Positions 1 through 8,602 of a stretch of 64,000 nt of DNA are shown here, in pieces. The stretch spans positions 1 to 64,000 of the forward strand of contig NZ_JAKRNT010000003.1 of assembly GCF_022346605.1 (NCBI RefSeq). Direction: 5' to 3'. The notes beneath the pieces were generated by a model. That model saw only the letters and a program-made list of their open reading frames with translations. It did not search any database and was not told the origin of the DNA. Source of the stretch: Sporosarcina sp. ACRSL. GTDB lineage: Bacteria; Bacillota; Bacilli; Bacillales_A; Planococcaceae. Every line of letters begins with the position of its first letter. Within the stretch, counting starts at the first letter, position 1. Both the position numbers and the translations under genes were made by a program.

Positions 1-33
1 ATTAGAAAACAGATTATCGATTATACTAGACAT
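1..33 (-). CDS. Unidentified gene, 5' end only
   Basis: An ATG at 31-33 on the minus strand opens a frame reading MSSIIDNLFSN before the window ends. An AAGGAGG lies about 11 bases upstream, a slightly long but workable spacing. The gene would point away from ywgA in the same direction, beyond array 1. Only eleven codons are visible, so no family can be named. The start is inferred from the Shine-Dalgarno site alone. Confidence 0.4.
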   Translation of the reverse strand, partial: MSSIIDNLFSN

Positions 34-123
34 AGATAGTGCATCCTCCTTGGTTTTTGTAGTGATTAACCTTGAGGATGCCCTATCTTTTTTGTGCTTA
101 CACAGACTATTGTACGTCACCCA

Positions 124-397
124 CTTTGAGCGCGGATGGCTTCACTTTGAGCGTGGGCGACTTCACTTTGAGCGCGGAAGGCATCGCTTTGAGCGCGGGT
201 GGCCCAACTTCAGGCGCGGATGGCCTCACTTCAGGCGCGGGATGCCTCACTTCAGGCGCGGATGGCCTCACTTCAGGCGCGGATGGCCTCACTTCAGGCG
301 CGGATGGCCTCACTTCGGGCGCGGGATGGCCTCACTTCAGGCGCGGATGGCCTCGCTTCGAGCGCGGACGACCTCACTTTGAACGCGGGACGAACAG
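124..397. repeat. GC-rich 21-bp phased array (array 1, 13 units)
   Basis: Thirteen units with core CTTCAGGCGCGG or CTTTGAGCGCGG begin at 124, 145, 166, 187, 208, 229, 250, 271, 292, 313, 335, 356 and 377. The pitch is 21 bp with a single 22-bp step. The rest of each unit (ATGGCCTCA and variants) drifts more than the core. Because 21 is a multiple of three, several frames stay open, but these reading frames have no ribosome site and change composition with frame, so I treat the tract as non-coding. It lies just beyond the ywgA terminator, and CATGACGCGATTCC (417-430) separates the two. Confidence 0.9.
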
Positions 398-431
398 CTT
401 TAGACACACCACCTCCCATGACGCGATTCCC

Positions 432-460
432 ACAAAAAAACCCCCTCGTTTAAAGGGGAT
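432..460 (-). terminator. Rho-independent terminator of ywfO-ywgA
   Basis: On the minus strand a CCCCT/AGGGG stem with a seven-base loop is followed by a run of seven T, directly downstream of the ywgA stop. Confidence 0.75.
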
Positions 461-468
461 TTCATAAC

Positions 469-978
469 TTATGCAACGCCTGAACACGTTTGCAGTTCGG
501 CGATGAAGTCAAATGCGTCTTGCATTTCGTCTTCGGTGAAATTCAGTTTGTTTTTCACGATATGCACCTTCGCAATTTGCTCGTCCTTCGGCAAATGGTC
601 GAAATAGAGCAAAGTGGAGACGAGTTCCAAAAATCGGGAGCTTTTCCCATTTAGCCTCTCAATGCAGTCTGCCAGTTTTTCATGTGGCGCATTCGCCGTT
701 TCGAGGAACTGGTCTCCCTCTTCCGTCACATTGTAACTATATTGAACGTACGATCCTTTGTCCATGCAGCTTTCCGATAGGAAGCCCATTTCACAAAGCT
801 CTTCGACCCGGAGTGTCAATTCCTCCGAATACGGTCCGTACATATGCAATTCGTATTTTTCAGCGAAAGGAAACTCCATCTTTTTCGCGATATAGATCAT
901 CTTCTGCAATTTCTTCCGCCCGCTCACTTCCCCCGCCAAGGCAATGAATTGCACAATTCTTGCATGTTCTTGCAGCAA
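469..978 (-). CDS. ywgA: YwgA family protein
   Basis: The protein has 169 residues and resembles B. subtilis YwgA, a conserved Bacillales protein of unknown function. Near the N-terminus it has GRKKLQKMIY and YGPYSEEL, as in the family. I chose the TTG at 978 because it follows AGAGGTGA by five bases and gives MLQEHARIVQF, matching the family start; a GTG at 987 is possible. The start overlaps the ywfO stop, so the two genes are translationally coupled. The C-terminal half is mostly helical with no catalytic motif. Identification rests on sequence likeness plus the ywfO-rsfA neighbourhood. Confidence 0.85.
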   Translation of the reverse strand: MLQEHARIVQFIALAGEVSGRKKLQKMIYIAKKMEFPFAEKYELHMYGPYSEELTLRVEELCEMGFLSESCMDKGSYVQYSYNVTEEGDQFLETANAPHEKLADCIERLNGKSSRFLELVSTLLYFDHLPKDEQIAKVHIVKNKLNFTEDEMQDAFDFIAELQTCSGVA

Positions 979-979
979 G

Positions 980-2275
980 TTATTCACCTCTCAACATTCG
1001 TAAAATCGTTTTAGATAACGGATCATCTTTTGACTTCAAAAGATCTTCCGGAAAATAAATTTTATGGTCTGTCCGTCGCTTGCCTGAAATGGCGTCGACG
1101 ATTTCCGATGAACGGGACAGTTCACGCAGCTCGCCGTTCGGCATTTGCAAATAGATCGGCACGCGTTCGTTCTCTTCACCAGGTCGGTAGAAATCATACG
1201 GCAAGTCGGAGGAGGAATCCGTAACAAGATAGTATTCCGGATCGATACCCACTTCCCTGAACAACCTTTCCAACTCACCGATTTTCCGGTATTCCGTCGC
1301 CGGTTCGAACTCGGCATATTGGAACAGTCTTCGGTTTAAGAAACGGTCGCAAAGGTCCGCCAAAATGGCATCGTCTTCTTTCCGCCACCATTGGAAATAC
1401 GTCATGAGCACGCCTTCATCCAACGATATGTACTCTTCAAGCCCGAATGTCCGATCGAAGAACGATTTGAAATGGACTGGTTCGTGCTTGAACGGGTAGC
1501 CACTTGTATGTAGATGTCTAGCACGATGCAAAATTTTCATGAGAATGACTTCCGCGCTCCGCGAAACGGGGTGGAAGTAGACCTGCCAATACATTTGATA
1601 GCGGCTCATTATATAATCTTCCACTGCGTGCATTCCGCTAAACTTGATAACTACTTGCTCCTCCGCCGGCCGCATGACTCGCAAAATACGCTCCATATCG
1701 AAATGCCCGTACGAAACGCCAGTGTAATAGGCGTCACGCTGCAAATAATCCATTCGGTCCGCATCGATCTGGCTCGAGATAAGACTGACGACAAGCTTGT
1801 CCGGATACGTCTTCCCGATGACGTCCGCCACCTGTTGCGGGAATTCAGGCGATACGCGGCGAAGCACTTCATTCACTTCTGTATCCCCAGTCAGGATCTC
1901 CTGCGTGAACTTTTCGTGGTCGAGTGCAAACACCTTTTCAAATGCATGCGAAAACGGTCCGTGGCCGAGGTCATGCAGCAAAGCGGCACACAGCGTCAAC
2001 AATCGTTCTTCGTCATTCCATTCCGCCCGTCCGCTGAAGCCGTCGTCAATGATCCGCCTCACAATTTCATAGACGCCGAGTGAATGCTGGAAACGGCTAT
2101 GTTCCGCGCCATGGAAAACGAGATACGTTGTTCCGAGCTGCCGGATTCTACGAAGTCGCTGGAATTCCCGTGTCCCGATGACGTCCCAAATGACTTTGTC
2201 GCGCACATGGATATACCGGTGGACCGGATCCTTGAATACTTTCTCTTCAAAAAGCTTTTCATATTTATAGTCCAC
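980..2275 (-). CDS. ywfO: HD-superfamily phosphohydrolase YwfO
   Basis: The protein has 431 residues with the metal-binding HD signature: HSRFQHSLGVYE (residues about 59-70) supplies the first His and LLHDLGHGPFSHAFE (about 100-114) the HD pair. B. subtilis YwfO is a member of the HD phosphohydrolase family related to dNTPases; the substrate here is inferred, not seen. It starts with GTG at 2275, eight bases after GGAGGTGG. It overlaps ywgA downstream and is divergent from rsfA, the same order as in B. subtilis. Confidence 0.9.
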   Translation of the reverse strand: MDYKYEKLFEEKVFKDPVHRYIHVRDKVIWDVIGTREFQRLRRIRQLGTTYLVFHGAEHSRFQHSLGVYEIVRRIIDDGFSGRAEWNDEERLLTLCAALLHDLGHGPFSHAFEKVFALDHEKFTQEILTGDTEVNEVLRRVSPEFPQQVADVIGKTYPDKLVVSLISSQIDADRMDYLQRDAYYTGVSYGHFDMERILRVMRPAEEQVVIKFSGMHAVEDYIMSRYQMYWQVYFHPVSRSAEVILMKILHRARHLHTSGYPFKHEPVHFKSFFDRTFGLEEYISLDEGVLMTYFQWWRKEDDAILADLCDRFLNRRLFQYAEFEPATEYRKIGELERLFREVGIDPEYYLVTDSSSDLPYDFYRPGEENERVPIYLQMPNGELRELSRSSEIVDAISGKRRTDHKIYFPEDLLKSKDDPLSKTILRMLRGE

Positions 2276-2461
2276 TTACTCATCCACCTCCGTCGACGCA
2301 TTTTCTTAAGTATATCAAAAACCAAGCAAGTGAAAAGTACGGTTTTCATTGAAATAAAATAAAGTTTTTCGTTTGCCTTACAGTTTGGATGAATAAAAGG
2401 CTTGAACACTGTACACACTGACCGTAAGAAAGAGACTATGAACATGGCAGGAGGCAAGGAG

Positions 2462-3097
2462 ATGGTGAAAGTTAGACAGGATGCTTGGCTTGAGGAAAAT
2501 GATATTTTATTAGCCGAGACGGTGCTACGGCACGTCCGGGAAGGCAGTACACAGCTAAGCGCTTTTGAAGAGGTAGGGGATAAACTCAACAGGACCGCGG
2601 CTGCGTGTGGATTTAGGTGGAACGCAGTCGTTCGCCGCGATTACGAAAAAGAACTCGCAGAGGCGAAAAAAGAACGAAAACAGGCAATGCGCGTCTTAGG
2701 AGCAGACTTCAAACGACGCAGCCAACAGTTGTACAGCCCTTCACAAGGGGTAGATCAAGATGAAAAGACGGCTGTCCCTTTATCCGCCTTATCGCTTGAT
2801 ACAGTCATTGCCTATTTAATTCGTTTGCACCATACAGGAGGCGGAGACTCTGAATCACTCAGATGGAAGCATACTGCAAAAATGGCAAACGAAAAAGTCG
2901 AGACTCTCCAAAAAGAGATTGACAAATTGCAGCAAGAGAATAAAACTCTACGAAACGACTACGAAGCTTTCGTGCAAATCATGAACCGGGCTCGCCGCCT
3001 CGTCACATTAGAGGACGAATCCGAGCGCACAGCTCCCGTCTTTACGATGGAGCGAAACGGAAATCTCGTGTCGAAAGAACCGCCGACCAATCATTGA
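2462..3097 (+). CDS. rsfA: RsfA family prespore transcription factor
   Basis: The 211-residue protein begins [19 protein letters not shown], followed by a helix-turn-helix segment (TRAA-like [16 protein letters not shown]) typical of RsfA/YwfN, a regulator of sigma-F-dependent prespore genes in B. subtilis. The C-terminal third (around [18 protein letters not shown]) is a predicted coiled coil. The ATG at 2462 is preferred over upstream ATGs because AGGAGG sits seven bases before it. A strong terminator overlaps its 3' end. It implies that the organism sporulates. Confidence 0.9.
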   Translation: MVKVRQDAWLEENDILLAETVLRHVREGSTQLSAFEEVGDKLNRTAAACGFRWNAVVRRDYEKELAEAKKERKQAMRVLGADFKRRSQQLYSPSQGVDQDEKTAVPLSALSLDTVIAYLIRLHHTGGGDSESLRWKHTAKMANEKVETLQKEIDKLQQENKTLRNDYEAFVQIMNRARRLVTLEDESERTAPVFTMERNGNLVSKEPPTNH

Positions 3098-3115
3098 TCG
3101 GCGGTTTTTTCTTTT
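3080..3115 (+). terminator. Rho-independent terminator of rsfA
   Basis: An 11-bp stem starting CCGCCGA and closing TCGGCGG, with a three-base loop, is followed by TTTTTTCTTTT. The stem includes the last rsfA codons. Confidence 0.9.
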
Positions 3116-3947
3116 ATCCGCGAGCAAGCATCTTTTGATTCCGCTCGACGACCCGGTTCAAATAAAACAAATAATGCTCCATCTCCTCCGGTGTAAAGCC
3201 GCCGATTTGGACTTCCTCTGTTGAGAGCGCACGCAATAGCAGCTGGACGCGGATGCCGACGTCACCTACTGTCAGCGGCTCGTTCATTAGTTCCGACAGC
3301 GACGCCATCACTTCCGGGCGGATGTCCGGGTAGCTGAACTTCGTCTGCTTTCCTTGTAAACCGATTTCGTATAAATCGCGGATGAGGCGAGCGCGCTCGG
3401 AGCCGCTGCCTTCCACGCACAAGTACACTTGGACCGCGACGCCTTGGCGCAGCCGTCTTTGCGAAATCCCCGCGAACTTTCGGCCGCCGATGCTCAAGTC
3501 GTACGTCCCCGGACAATAGGAGCCAACGATTTCATATGCTTCGATCTGATCCGCGACTTCCGGGAACAGCATGCGGACGAATTCAACCATCGCCTCATAC
3601 CCTTCCGGAATATCGATGGACCCTTCCTGTTCGGACAGAACGATGGAAATATTAAGCACACCTTCATCTAATACGACCGCGAGACCGCCCGAATTCCGGA
3701 CGATCGTCTTAAAGCCTGCTTCTTGCAGGACCGGCAATGCCTCGTCGATATGCGGCAGCCGGTGATCCTGAATGCCGAGGACGATTGTTTCGTCATGCAC
3801 CCATGTACGGACGGTCGGGATGGACATTTTCTGGCCAACAAGATGGCAGAGCGTGTCGTCCATCGCAAATGATTCCAAGGCGGATCGGTTTTTTGCGGTC
3901 ATCGACTCGTCGATGAAGCGCCATTTCGGGAGTTGTAAATTGGACAT
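3114..3947 (-). CDS. lipL: Octanoyl-[GcvH]:protein N-octanoyltransferase LipL
   Basis: The 277-residue protein belongs to the BPL/LplA/LipB fold. It contains SYCPGTYDLSI with the expected catalytic Cys and then GGRKFAGISQRR, the lysine-bearing motif that contacts the octanoyl moiety. LipL moves octanoate from GcvH to E2 subunits in the lipoate relay of Bacillales. The ATG at 3947 follows AGGAGAATACGC and gives an N-terminus (MSNLQLPKWRFID) matching the family; the upstream ATG adds 21 unrelated residues. It sits between rsfA and hemQ as in B. subtilis, although pta is not present between them here. Confidence 0.9.
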   Translation of the reverse strand: MSNLQLPKWRFIDESMTAKNRSALESFAMDDTLCHLVGQKMSIPTVRTWVHDETIVLGIQDHRLPHIDEALPVLQEAGFKTIVRNSGGLAVVLDEGVLNISIVLSEQEGSIDIPEGYEAMVEFVRMLFPEVADQIEAYEIVGSYCPGTYDLSIGGRKFAGISQRRLRQGVAVQVYLCVEGSGSERARLIRDLYEIGLQGKQTKFSYPDIRPEVMASLSELMNEPLTVGDVGIRVQLLLRALSTEEVQIGGFTPEEMEHYLFYLNRVVERNQKMLARG

Positions 3948-4133
3948 TGCGTATTCTCCTGATGATCTTTTTGCTTTCGTTTTTCTGCTATAAGCATACA
4001 CTAGTTCCACCCGTGGAGACAGTCAATCATTCTTGTCGATTGTATGACTTCTACACGTAGGCACGGTGTTTTACATTCGTTTATGCTACACTAAGAGTAT
4101 ACGTAATTCACTGAAAAAGGAGTTTGAATTCAT

Positions 4134-4883
4134 ATGAACGAAGCAGCGATTACACTCGATGGTTGGTATGTTCTACATGATTTGCGCTCGATGGATTGGG
4201 CATCTTGGAAGTTAATTTCAAAAGAGGAGCGTAAAGCGGCGATCGACGAATTCATGGCGTATTTGGACAAGCTTCAACAAGCGGATGATGCGAAGACGGG
4301 AAGCCATGCGTTTTATACGGTCATTGGGCAGAAAGCTGATTTCATGCTGATGACATTGCGTCCAACAATTGATGAGTTGCAGGAACTTGAAGCGGAGTTC
4401 AATAAATTGACGATTGCGGATTATACGATTCCGGCCTATTCGTATGTGTCCGTCGTCGAACTGTCGAACTATCTTGCAGGCGAGTCGGATGAAGATCCGT
4501 ACCAAAATCCATATGTACGTGGACGCCTCTATCCGGAGCTGCCTCGCAATCAATACATCTGTTTCTACCCGATGGACAAGAAGCGCGATGGCGAAGACAA
4601 CTGGTATATGCTCAGCATGGAAAAGCGTAAAGAATTGATGCGCAGCCACGGCATGATTGGTCGCGGATACGCTGGCAAAGTGAAGCAGATCATTTCGGGC
4701 TCTGTTGGTTTCGATGATTTCGAATGGGGCGTTACATTGTTCTCGGATGATGTACTCCAGTTCAAAAAGCTCGTCTACGAAATGCGCTTCGATGAAGTGA
4801 GCGCACGCTACGGCGTATTCGGCTCGTTCTTCATCGGCACATTGCTTGACGGAGAGAAGAAGTCGGCATTTTTCACAGTTTAA
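4134..4883 (+). CDS. hemQ: Coproheme decarboxylase HemQ (ChdC)
   Basis: The 249-residue chlorite-dismutase-family protein catalyses the final step of the coproporphyrin-dependent heme pathway, the oxidative decarboxylation of coproheme to heme b. The catalytic Tyr145 lies in [10 protein letters not shown] with Lys149, and the proximal heme ligand is His172 in RSHG; these positions match those known for the S. aureus and Listeria enzymes. The length is exactly that of the family. A GGAG site stands upstream of ATG 4134. It is monocistronic with its own terminator. Confidence 0.95.
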   Translation: MNEAAITLDGWYVLHDLRSMDWASWKLISKEERKAAIDEFMAYLDKLQQADDAKTGSHAFYTVIGQKADFMLMTLRPTIDELQELEAEFNKLTIADYTIPAYSYVSVVELSNYLAGESDEDPYQNPYVRGRLYPELPRNQYICFYPMDKKRDGEDNWYMLSMEKRKELMRSHGMIGRGYAGKVKQIISGSVGFDDFEWGVTLFSDDVLQFKKLVYEMRFDEVSARYGVFGSFFIGTLLDGEKKSAFFTV

Positions 4884-4888
4884 TGGAA

Positions 4889-4916
4889 GGAGCCTCTTTT
4901 AAGGGGCTCTTTTTTA
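4889..4916 (+). terminator. Rho-independent terminator of hemQ
   Basis: AGCCTCTT pairs with AAGGGGCT across a two-base loop and is followed by CTTTTTTA. The 20-bp array begins 15 bases after it. Confidence 0.85.
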
Positions 4917-4930
4917 TGTGCGTTTAGAGC

Positions 4931-5234
4931 GATTTATGAGCATTCGGCAAGATTTATGCGCGAGTATTCGAATTTATGCGCAGTTATGCGAAGTTATGCT
5001 CATCTGGCAGCATTTATGCGTATCTGTAGCTAGTTATGCGTCCTTAAGCAGATTTATGCATGTTAAGCGCGATTTATGCGCGATTCGTGGATTTACGCTC
5101 CATTTACGCATTAATGTCGCGAAAAACGCATAACGTGAATTATTTGCGCATAAAACGTTGCAACTACGCATAAAGTCAAATTCCTACGCATAAATCGTTA
5201 CAATCGCGCATAATCTCCAATTTCCACGCATAAA
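4931..5234. repeat. Head-to-head 20-bp phased array of TTTATGCG cores
   Basis: On the left, TTTATGCG-type cores (GATTTATGCG and variants) end at 4940, 4960, 4980, 5000, 5020, 5040, 5060 and 5080, with weaker units to 5110 and one off-phase core at 4990. On the right the inverse core CGCATAAA begins at 5127, 5147, 5167, 5187, 5207 and 5227. Both halves keep an exact 20-bp pitch with about 12 unconserved bases between cores. The polarity flips near 5111-5126, midway between the convergent hemQ and protease genes, so each half reads outward from a terminator on the strand of its own gene. The two halves could pair into a long imperfect stem. A 20-bp period cannot maintain a reading frame. Confidence 0.95.
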
Positions 5235-5262
5235 AAAAAAAAAAAGAGCCATCCAAGACGGC
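5233..5262 (-). terminator. Rho-independent terminator of the HEIGH protease gene
   Basis: On the minus strand GCCGTC-TTG-GATGGC is followed by CT and a run of 15 T, which leads straight into the TTTATGCG array. Confidence 0.8.
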
Positions 5263-5271
5263 CCCTCCCAT

Positions 5272-6123
5272 TCATTTCCCTAACCACTCAATAATATCCG
5301 CCTTTACGTCATTCCCATTCCAAAACGTCAGTGCAGCATCCTCACCTAGCCGCTCGACGAGGTGTTCGACGTAGTCCGTACCGAGAAGATAACCGATCCG
5401 GTTATAGCCGAAATAGCTCCCACCAGATAGACGGAACCATTCTTTTTCCTTCGCCATGTCCCATTCCCCTAAAGCGTCTTCTAAAAAACGCCGTTTCACT
5501 TCGGCTTTATTCTCCTCAAAGCACTTCACCCACGGCTCACCTTCGTCATCGTATGTAAAATAGACCGGCTCCTCAAGCCCCGGGACCGTCCGTTTGGATA
5601 AATACGTTGCCGCGCCTTCCGTGAATAGTGTTGTCAGCCCATGTCCCCAATCGACTTCAGACCAGTCCATCCCGCCTTTGGTCGCCATCGAAAAGTGAGC
5701 AACGTGTCCGATTTCATGAGCAGTGATGACCCGCAAATGCTCTGGCTCCGCCGATAGCTTTTCAACAGCAAAATAAATTTCGCGTTTATTGTCCCGCGTG
5801 ACAAATGCGTTGGAGCCGAACGTGCCGACAATCAGTTTGAACGTGAGCTCAACATCAAAGTCAAATGTCTGCCGATACGTCTCATTCACTTCTTCGATAA
5901 TGGACGGCAAGTTGGCCGAAATGGAACGAATATCGTCCACCTTTCCCGCATATTTCTGAAGTGCTGCTGACAAGCGCTCTTCCGTCCTCGGGCAATGAAT
6001 GGGAAAATACTTCTCATAAACGTCATCGTTGTCAGCCAAATACGATTCCAAGTCTAGCAGCGTCGGCTTTTTCACGGATTCCCAAAAGTCTAGGAAAGCC
6101 GGGATATAATTTTCAATCTTCAT
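5272..6123 (-). CDS. Putative zinc metalloprotease (HEIGH motif)
   Basis: The 283-residue protein has a gluzincin-type site: HEIGHVAHF at about residues 135-143, with a downstream ligand candidate in FTEGAATYLSKR (about 166-177). The layout resembles the DUF2268-like predicted zinc proteases; the substrate is unknown. There is no signal peptide or membrane segment, so it should be cytoplasmic. ATG 6123 follows AAGGGGGAG by about six bases. It is a single gene ending at its own terminator and converges on hemQ. Confidence 0.7.
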   Translation of the reverse strand: MKIENYIPAFLDFWESVKKPTLLDLESYLADNDDVYEKYFPIHCPRTEERLSAALQKYAGKVDDIRSISANLPSIIEEVNETYRQTFDFDVELTFKLIVGTFGSNAFVTRDNKREIYFAVEKLSAEPEHLRVITAHEIGHVAHFSMATKGGMDWSEVDWGHGLTTLFTEGAATYLSKRTVPGLEEPVYFTYDDEGEPWVKCFEENKAEVKRRFLEDALGEWDMAKEKEWFRLSGGSYFGYNRIGYLLGTDYVEHLVERLGEDAALTFWNGNDVKADIIEWLGK

Positions 6124-6313
6124 TGGAACTCCCCCTTTCCATCAGTATACATATTTTTCAGTCATTAATAAAAGCCGAAAAGCATATGGTGGAACCGAGG
6201 GGGTTATACTGCGGCAGTTATAAATGCCACAATGGAACACCGGAGTGTACAAATCGCATTGCTTCTTTTCCCCTACGGAAGAAAAGATTGTCCGCAAGTT
6301 TAAAAATGAAAGG

Positions 6314-6676
6314 ATGGAAAATTTGGTTCAGTATTACTATTATCCAGGTTATCAACATCAGCAAATGCAACAAATGCCTGCAACGCCGCCACAGATTCCC
6401 GCTGGCGGAAGACCGCCTTCAGGCCGGGAGCAGTCGTTTATCGAAAATATCCTTCGTCTCAACCGCGGCAAGCCCGGTGTATTCCATTTCTCTTTCGAAC
6501 ATGCCATCGAACCAGGAAAGAATACGCTAGCAATCCCGGGCATGGTCGAAGCGGCCGGTCGTGATCACGTCATCTTGAGCTCTACTGCCGGCAAACGTTA
6601 TTTGATACCGATGATTTATTTCGACTACGCGGAGTTTAACGAGGAACTGAGTTATTTCGATCAAACACCAATGTGA
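6314..6676 (+). CDS. gerQ: Spore coat protein GerQ
   Basis: The 120-residue protein has a low-complexity N-terminus (MENLVQYYYYPGYQHQQM, with further Gln/Pro) followed by the GerQ core: FIENILRLNRGK, AGRDHVILSS and GKRYLIPMIYFDY. In B. subtilis GerQ is an inner-coat protein cross-linked by transglutaminase and needed for the lysin CwlJ. The start is uncertain: ATG 6314 has AAAGG immediately before it, TTG 6323 has better spacing from the same site, and an in-frame ATG at 6224 would add 30 residues without a visible ribosome site. A GCATATGGT box at about 6182 could be a sporulation-sigma -10. It is shorter than the B. subtilis protein (about 181 residues). Confidence 0.85.
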   Translation: MENLVQYYYYPGYQHQQMQQMPATPPQIPAGGRPPSGREQSFIENILRLNRGKPGVFHFSFEHAIEPGKNTLAIPGMVEAAGRDHVILSSTAGKRYLIPMIYFDYAEFNEELSYFDQTPM

Positions 6677-6688
6677 ACCTGGTTGTAA

Positions 6689-6733
6689 AAAAACGTCTTC
6701 CAATGCCTATTTTGGCAAAGGAAGACGTTTTTT
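6689..6733. terminator. Bidirectional terminator between gerQ and the membrane-protein gene
   Basis: AAACGTCTTCC (6691-6701) pairs with GGAAGACGTTT (6720-6730), flanked by A and T runs on both sides. It serves convergent genes and overlaps the last minus-strand codons. Confidence 0.9.
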
Positions 6734-7771
6734 TGTTTCAAGCATTTCCCGGAACTCTTTTGGATCATCCACCCGGATAGCCGCCATATGAAACTCCTTT
6801 TCGAGCCCGAGGAACAAAGTCGCCTGCAACGGCCGGCTGAAATGGAGAATGCACTGCGGCTTCACCTCTTCAAAGTCGCGGGCAATGAACTCGATCAAGC
6901 CTTCGGACTTCAAATTATATTGCTCTGCCCCATTTCCCCATTCGATTTTTCCAATCGCGTCATAAGGAATTTCCATGCGTTTTCCGAGCCCAAGGGAAAT
7001 TTGCATTCGATCATCGTTCATTGTCAAAGGAGTCAATCGCACGATTTGTATATCCGCAAGCACGTAAATGATGGAATAAACATTCAAAATCAGCAGAACG
7101 ATGGACAAGATCATCGATTTGCCATGTAGCCACCAATGGATGCCGATTGTCTCAATGACAATCGCATGAATCAGCATGACGTTGAACGCAATCATGCTCG
7201 TTTTTTTATGCAAGGTAAACTGATTTTCGCCCACGGGCGGCTTCCGTTTCCACGAAGCAAAGGCGTAGTAAAACATGAGCGATTCAGCGGCGATGATCGA
7301 AACAATCGGGTGGGTTGACACCTTTTCTTTCACGAGTGCGGGGAAAGCGAAAAGTGTTCCGATATTCTTTTCTCTTCTCACTTCTCTCAGAATTCCTGGT
7401 AGATGCTTTGCAAGCAAAAACAAAAGACTGATTTCCGCGAACAGCAGAATCGCTTCGAACCCGATAGCGACATAAGGTATGAATCGAAAAGGTTCAAAAT
7501 ACTGAGCAGGAATGACAAACCGAGCAGCAACGAGACCGATTACCATGAAGGTGAAAAACCGTTTCAACGTAAAACCTTTTTTACGCGTCATTGCCAAAAT
7601 GAGAAGTGGCGCAATGATTGCAAAATCCAGCAAAGATCCAATGACAACTCCACGCGAATCAGCGGGCAGCGGAATCGCAGGAAGCCGGTAAGCCAAATAA
7701 TTACTCACAAGCACAAGGATCAACAATGAAGCAAACAAGCCTTGCTTTGAACGTACGCGAGTCAACACCAT
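6707..7771 (-). CDS. Polytopic membrane protein of unknown function
   Basis: The 354-residue protein has about seven predicted membrane segments in its first 250 residues (e.g. LFASLLILVLVSNYL, FAIIAPLLILAM, IVLLILNVYSIIYVL) and a soluble C-terminal domain of about 100 residues rich in beta strands. Similar Bacillales proteins are sometimes labelled beta-carotene monooxygenase, but I see no His ligands supporting an enzyme and do not assign one. ATG 7771 follows AAAAAGGGGGAG; upstream in-frame codons encode the ribosome site. It is preceded by a GC-rich 21-bp array. Confidence 0.65.
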   Translation of the reverse strand: MVLTRVRSKQGLFASLLILVLVSNYLAYRLPAIPLPADSRGVVIGSLLDFAIIAPLLILAMTRKKGFTLKRFFTFMVIGLVAARFVIPAQYFEPFRFIPYVAIGFEAILLFAEISLLFLLAKHLPGILREVRREKNIGTLFAFPALVKEKVSTHPIVSIIAAESLMFYYAFASWKRKPPVGENQFTLHKKTSMIAFNVMLIHAIVIETIGIHWWLHGKSMILSIVLLILNVYSIIYVLADIQIVRLTPLTMNDDRMQISLGLGKRMEIPYDAIGKIEWGNGAEQYNLKSEGLIEFIARDFEEVKPQCILHFSRPLQATLFLGLEKEFHMAAIRVDDPKEFREMLETKKRLPLPK

Positions 7772-7869
7772 GGAAACTCCCCCTTTTTTCCAGTTTATCA
7801 AAGAAAGTGGTCAGCATCGAGGGAACATTTTGACGATTTTATGGAAATGTTTGGACGGGCCGAGGATTA

Positions 7870-8121
7870 CTTTGGACGCGGGGAGGCTGGCTTCGAGCGC
7901 GGGATCGCTCGATTCGGGCGCGGGATGGCTCGCTTCGGGCGCGGGATGGCTTGCTTCGGGCGCGTGATGGCTTGCTTCGGGCGCGGGACGGCTCACTTCG
8001 GGCGCGAGACGGCTTGCTTCGGGCGCGTGATGGCTTGCTTCGGGCGCGAGACGGCTTGTTTCGAGCGTGGGACGGCTCGCTTCGGGCGCGGGATGACTCA
8101 CTTTGGACGCGGTCCAGCTCC
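7870..8121. repeat. GC-rich 21-bp phased array (array 2, 12 units)
   Basis: Twelve units with core CTTCGGGCGCGG start at 7870, 7891, 7912, 7933, 7954, 7975, 7996, 8017, 8038, 8059, 8080 and 8101, an unbroken 21-bp pitch. The second part of each unit varies (GATGGCTTG, GACGGCTCA). It lies between the ywdK terminator and the start of the membrane-protein gene. CATGACGCGATTC (8121-8133) abuts the terminator side. All frames through it are repeat artefacts without ribosome sites. Confidence 0.95.
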
Positions 8122-8132
8122 ATGACGCGATT

Positions 8133-8175
8133 CAAAAAAAACGGTCTGAAGAACTTTGGCTCTTCAAACCGTTTT
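8133..8175 (-). terminator. Rho-independent terminator of the ung-ywdI-ywdK operon
   Basis: On the minus strand AACGGTTTGAAGA pairs with TCTTCAGACCGTT around an eight-base loop, followed by TTTTTTT. Confidence 0.9.
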
Positions 8176-8177
8176 AA

Positions 8178-8558
8178 TCATTTACCGAACTTTGCTGCTG
8201 CGATAATGAGCATGATCCATCCTACGATGAATGCGACGCCGCCGATTGGGGTGATGGCGCCCAATATGCCGATACCGGATAGGCTGAGGACGTAGAGGCT
8301 GCCGGAGAAAATGATAATGCCGGCGAGCAGCAAGTAGCCTGCCCATGTCAAGGCGGTTGACGGGCCGAGGAGTGATGAGCTCATGAGAATGCCGATTGCA
8401 ATCAGTCCGACTGCATGGAACATTTGGTATTGGACGGCGGTTTCCCATATGGCGAGGTATCGTTCGGATAAGCGTTCTTTCAGCGCATGCGCGCCAAATG
8501 CGCCGAGTGCGACGGCAAGTGCCGCGTTGACTGCACCGGCAATAATGAAAAATGGCAT
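8178..8558 (-). CDS. ywdK: DUF423 membrane protein YwdK
   Basis: The 126-residue protein has four predicted membrane helices and the DUF423 opening (AGAVNAALAVALGAFGAHALK), with YQMFHAVGLIAIG as the second conserved block. The function is not known. It is the last gene of the minus-strand operon that begins with the DUF4230 gene, followed by a strong terminator, and lies next to gerQ as in B. subtilis. Confidence 0.9.
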   Translation of the reverse strand: MPFFIIAGAVNAALAVALGAFGAHALKERLSERYLAIWETAVQYQMFHAVGLIAIGILMSSSLLGPSTALTWAGYLLLAGIIIFSGSLYVLSLSGIGILGAITPIGGVAFIVGWIMLIIAAAKFGK

Positions 8559-8602
8559 GTGAATTTCCTACTTTCTCTATCTACATTTTTGCGTTACGAA
8601 GA

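Noticed and set aside
1514..2083. 189-residue plus-strand frame inside ywfO
   Set aside because: It is an antisense shadow of the conserved HD phosphohydrolase gene.
2276..2461. Riboswitch or leader RNA upstream of rsfA/ywfO
   Set aside because: I found no conserved aptamer motif or terminator/antiterminator pair; the region looks like a plain divergent promoter.
4931..5234. CRISPR array
   Set aside because: Cores are only 8-10 bp with 12-bp spacers at 20-bp pitch, the array inverts midway, and there are no cas genes.
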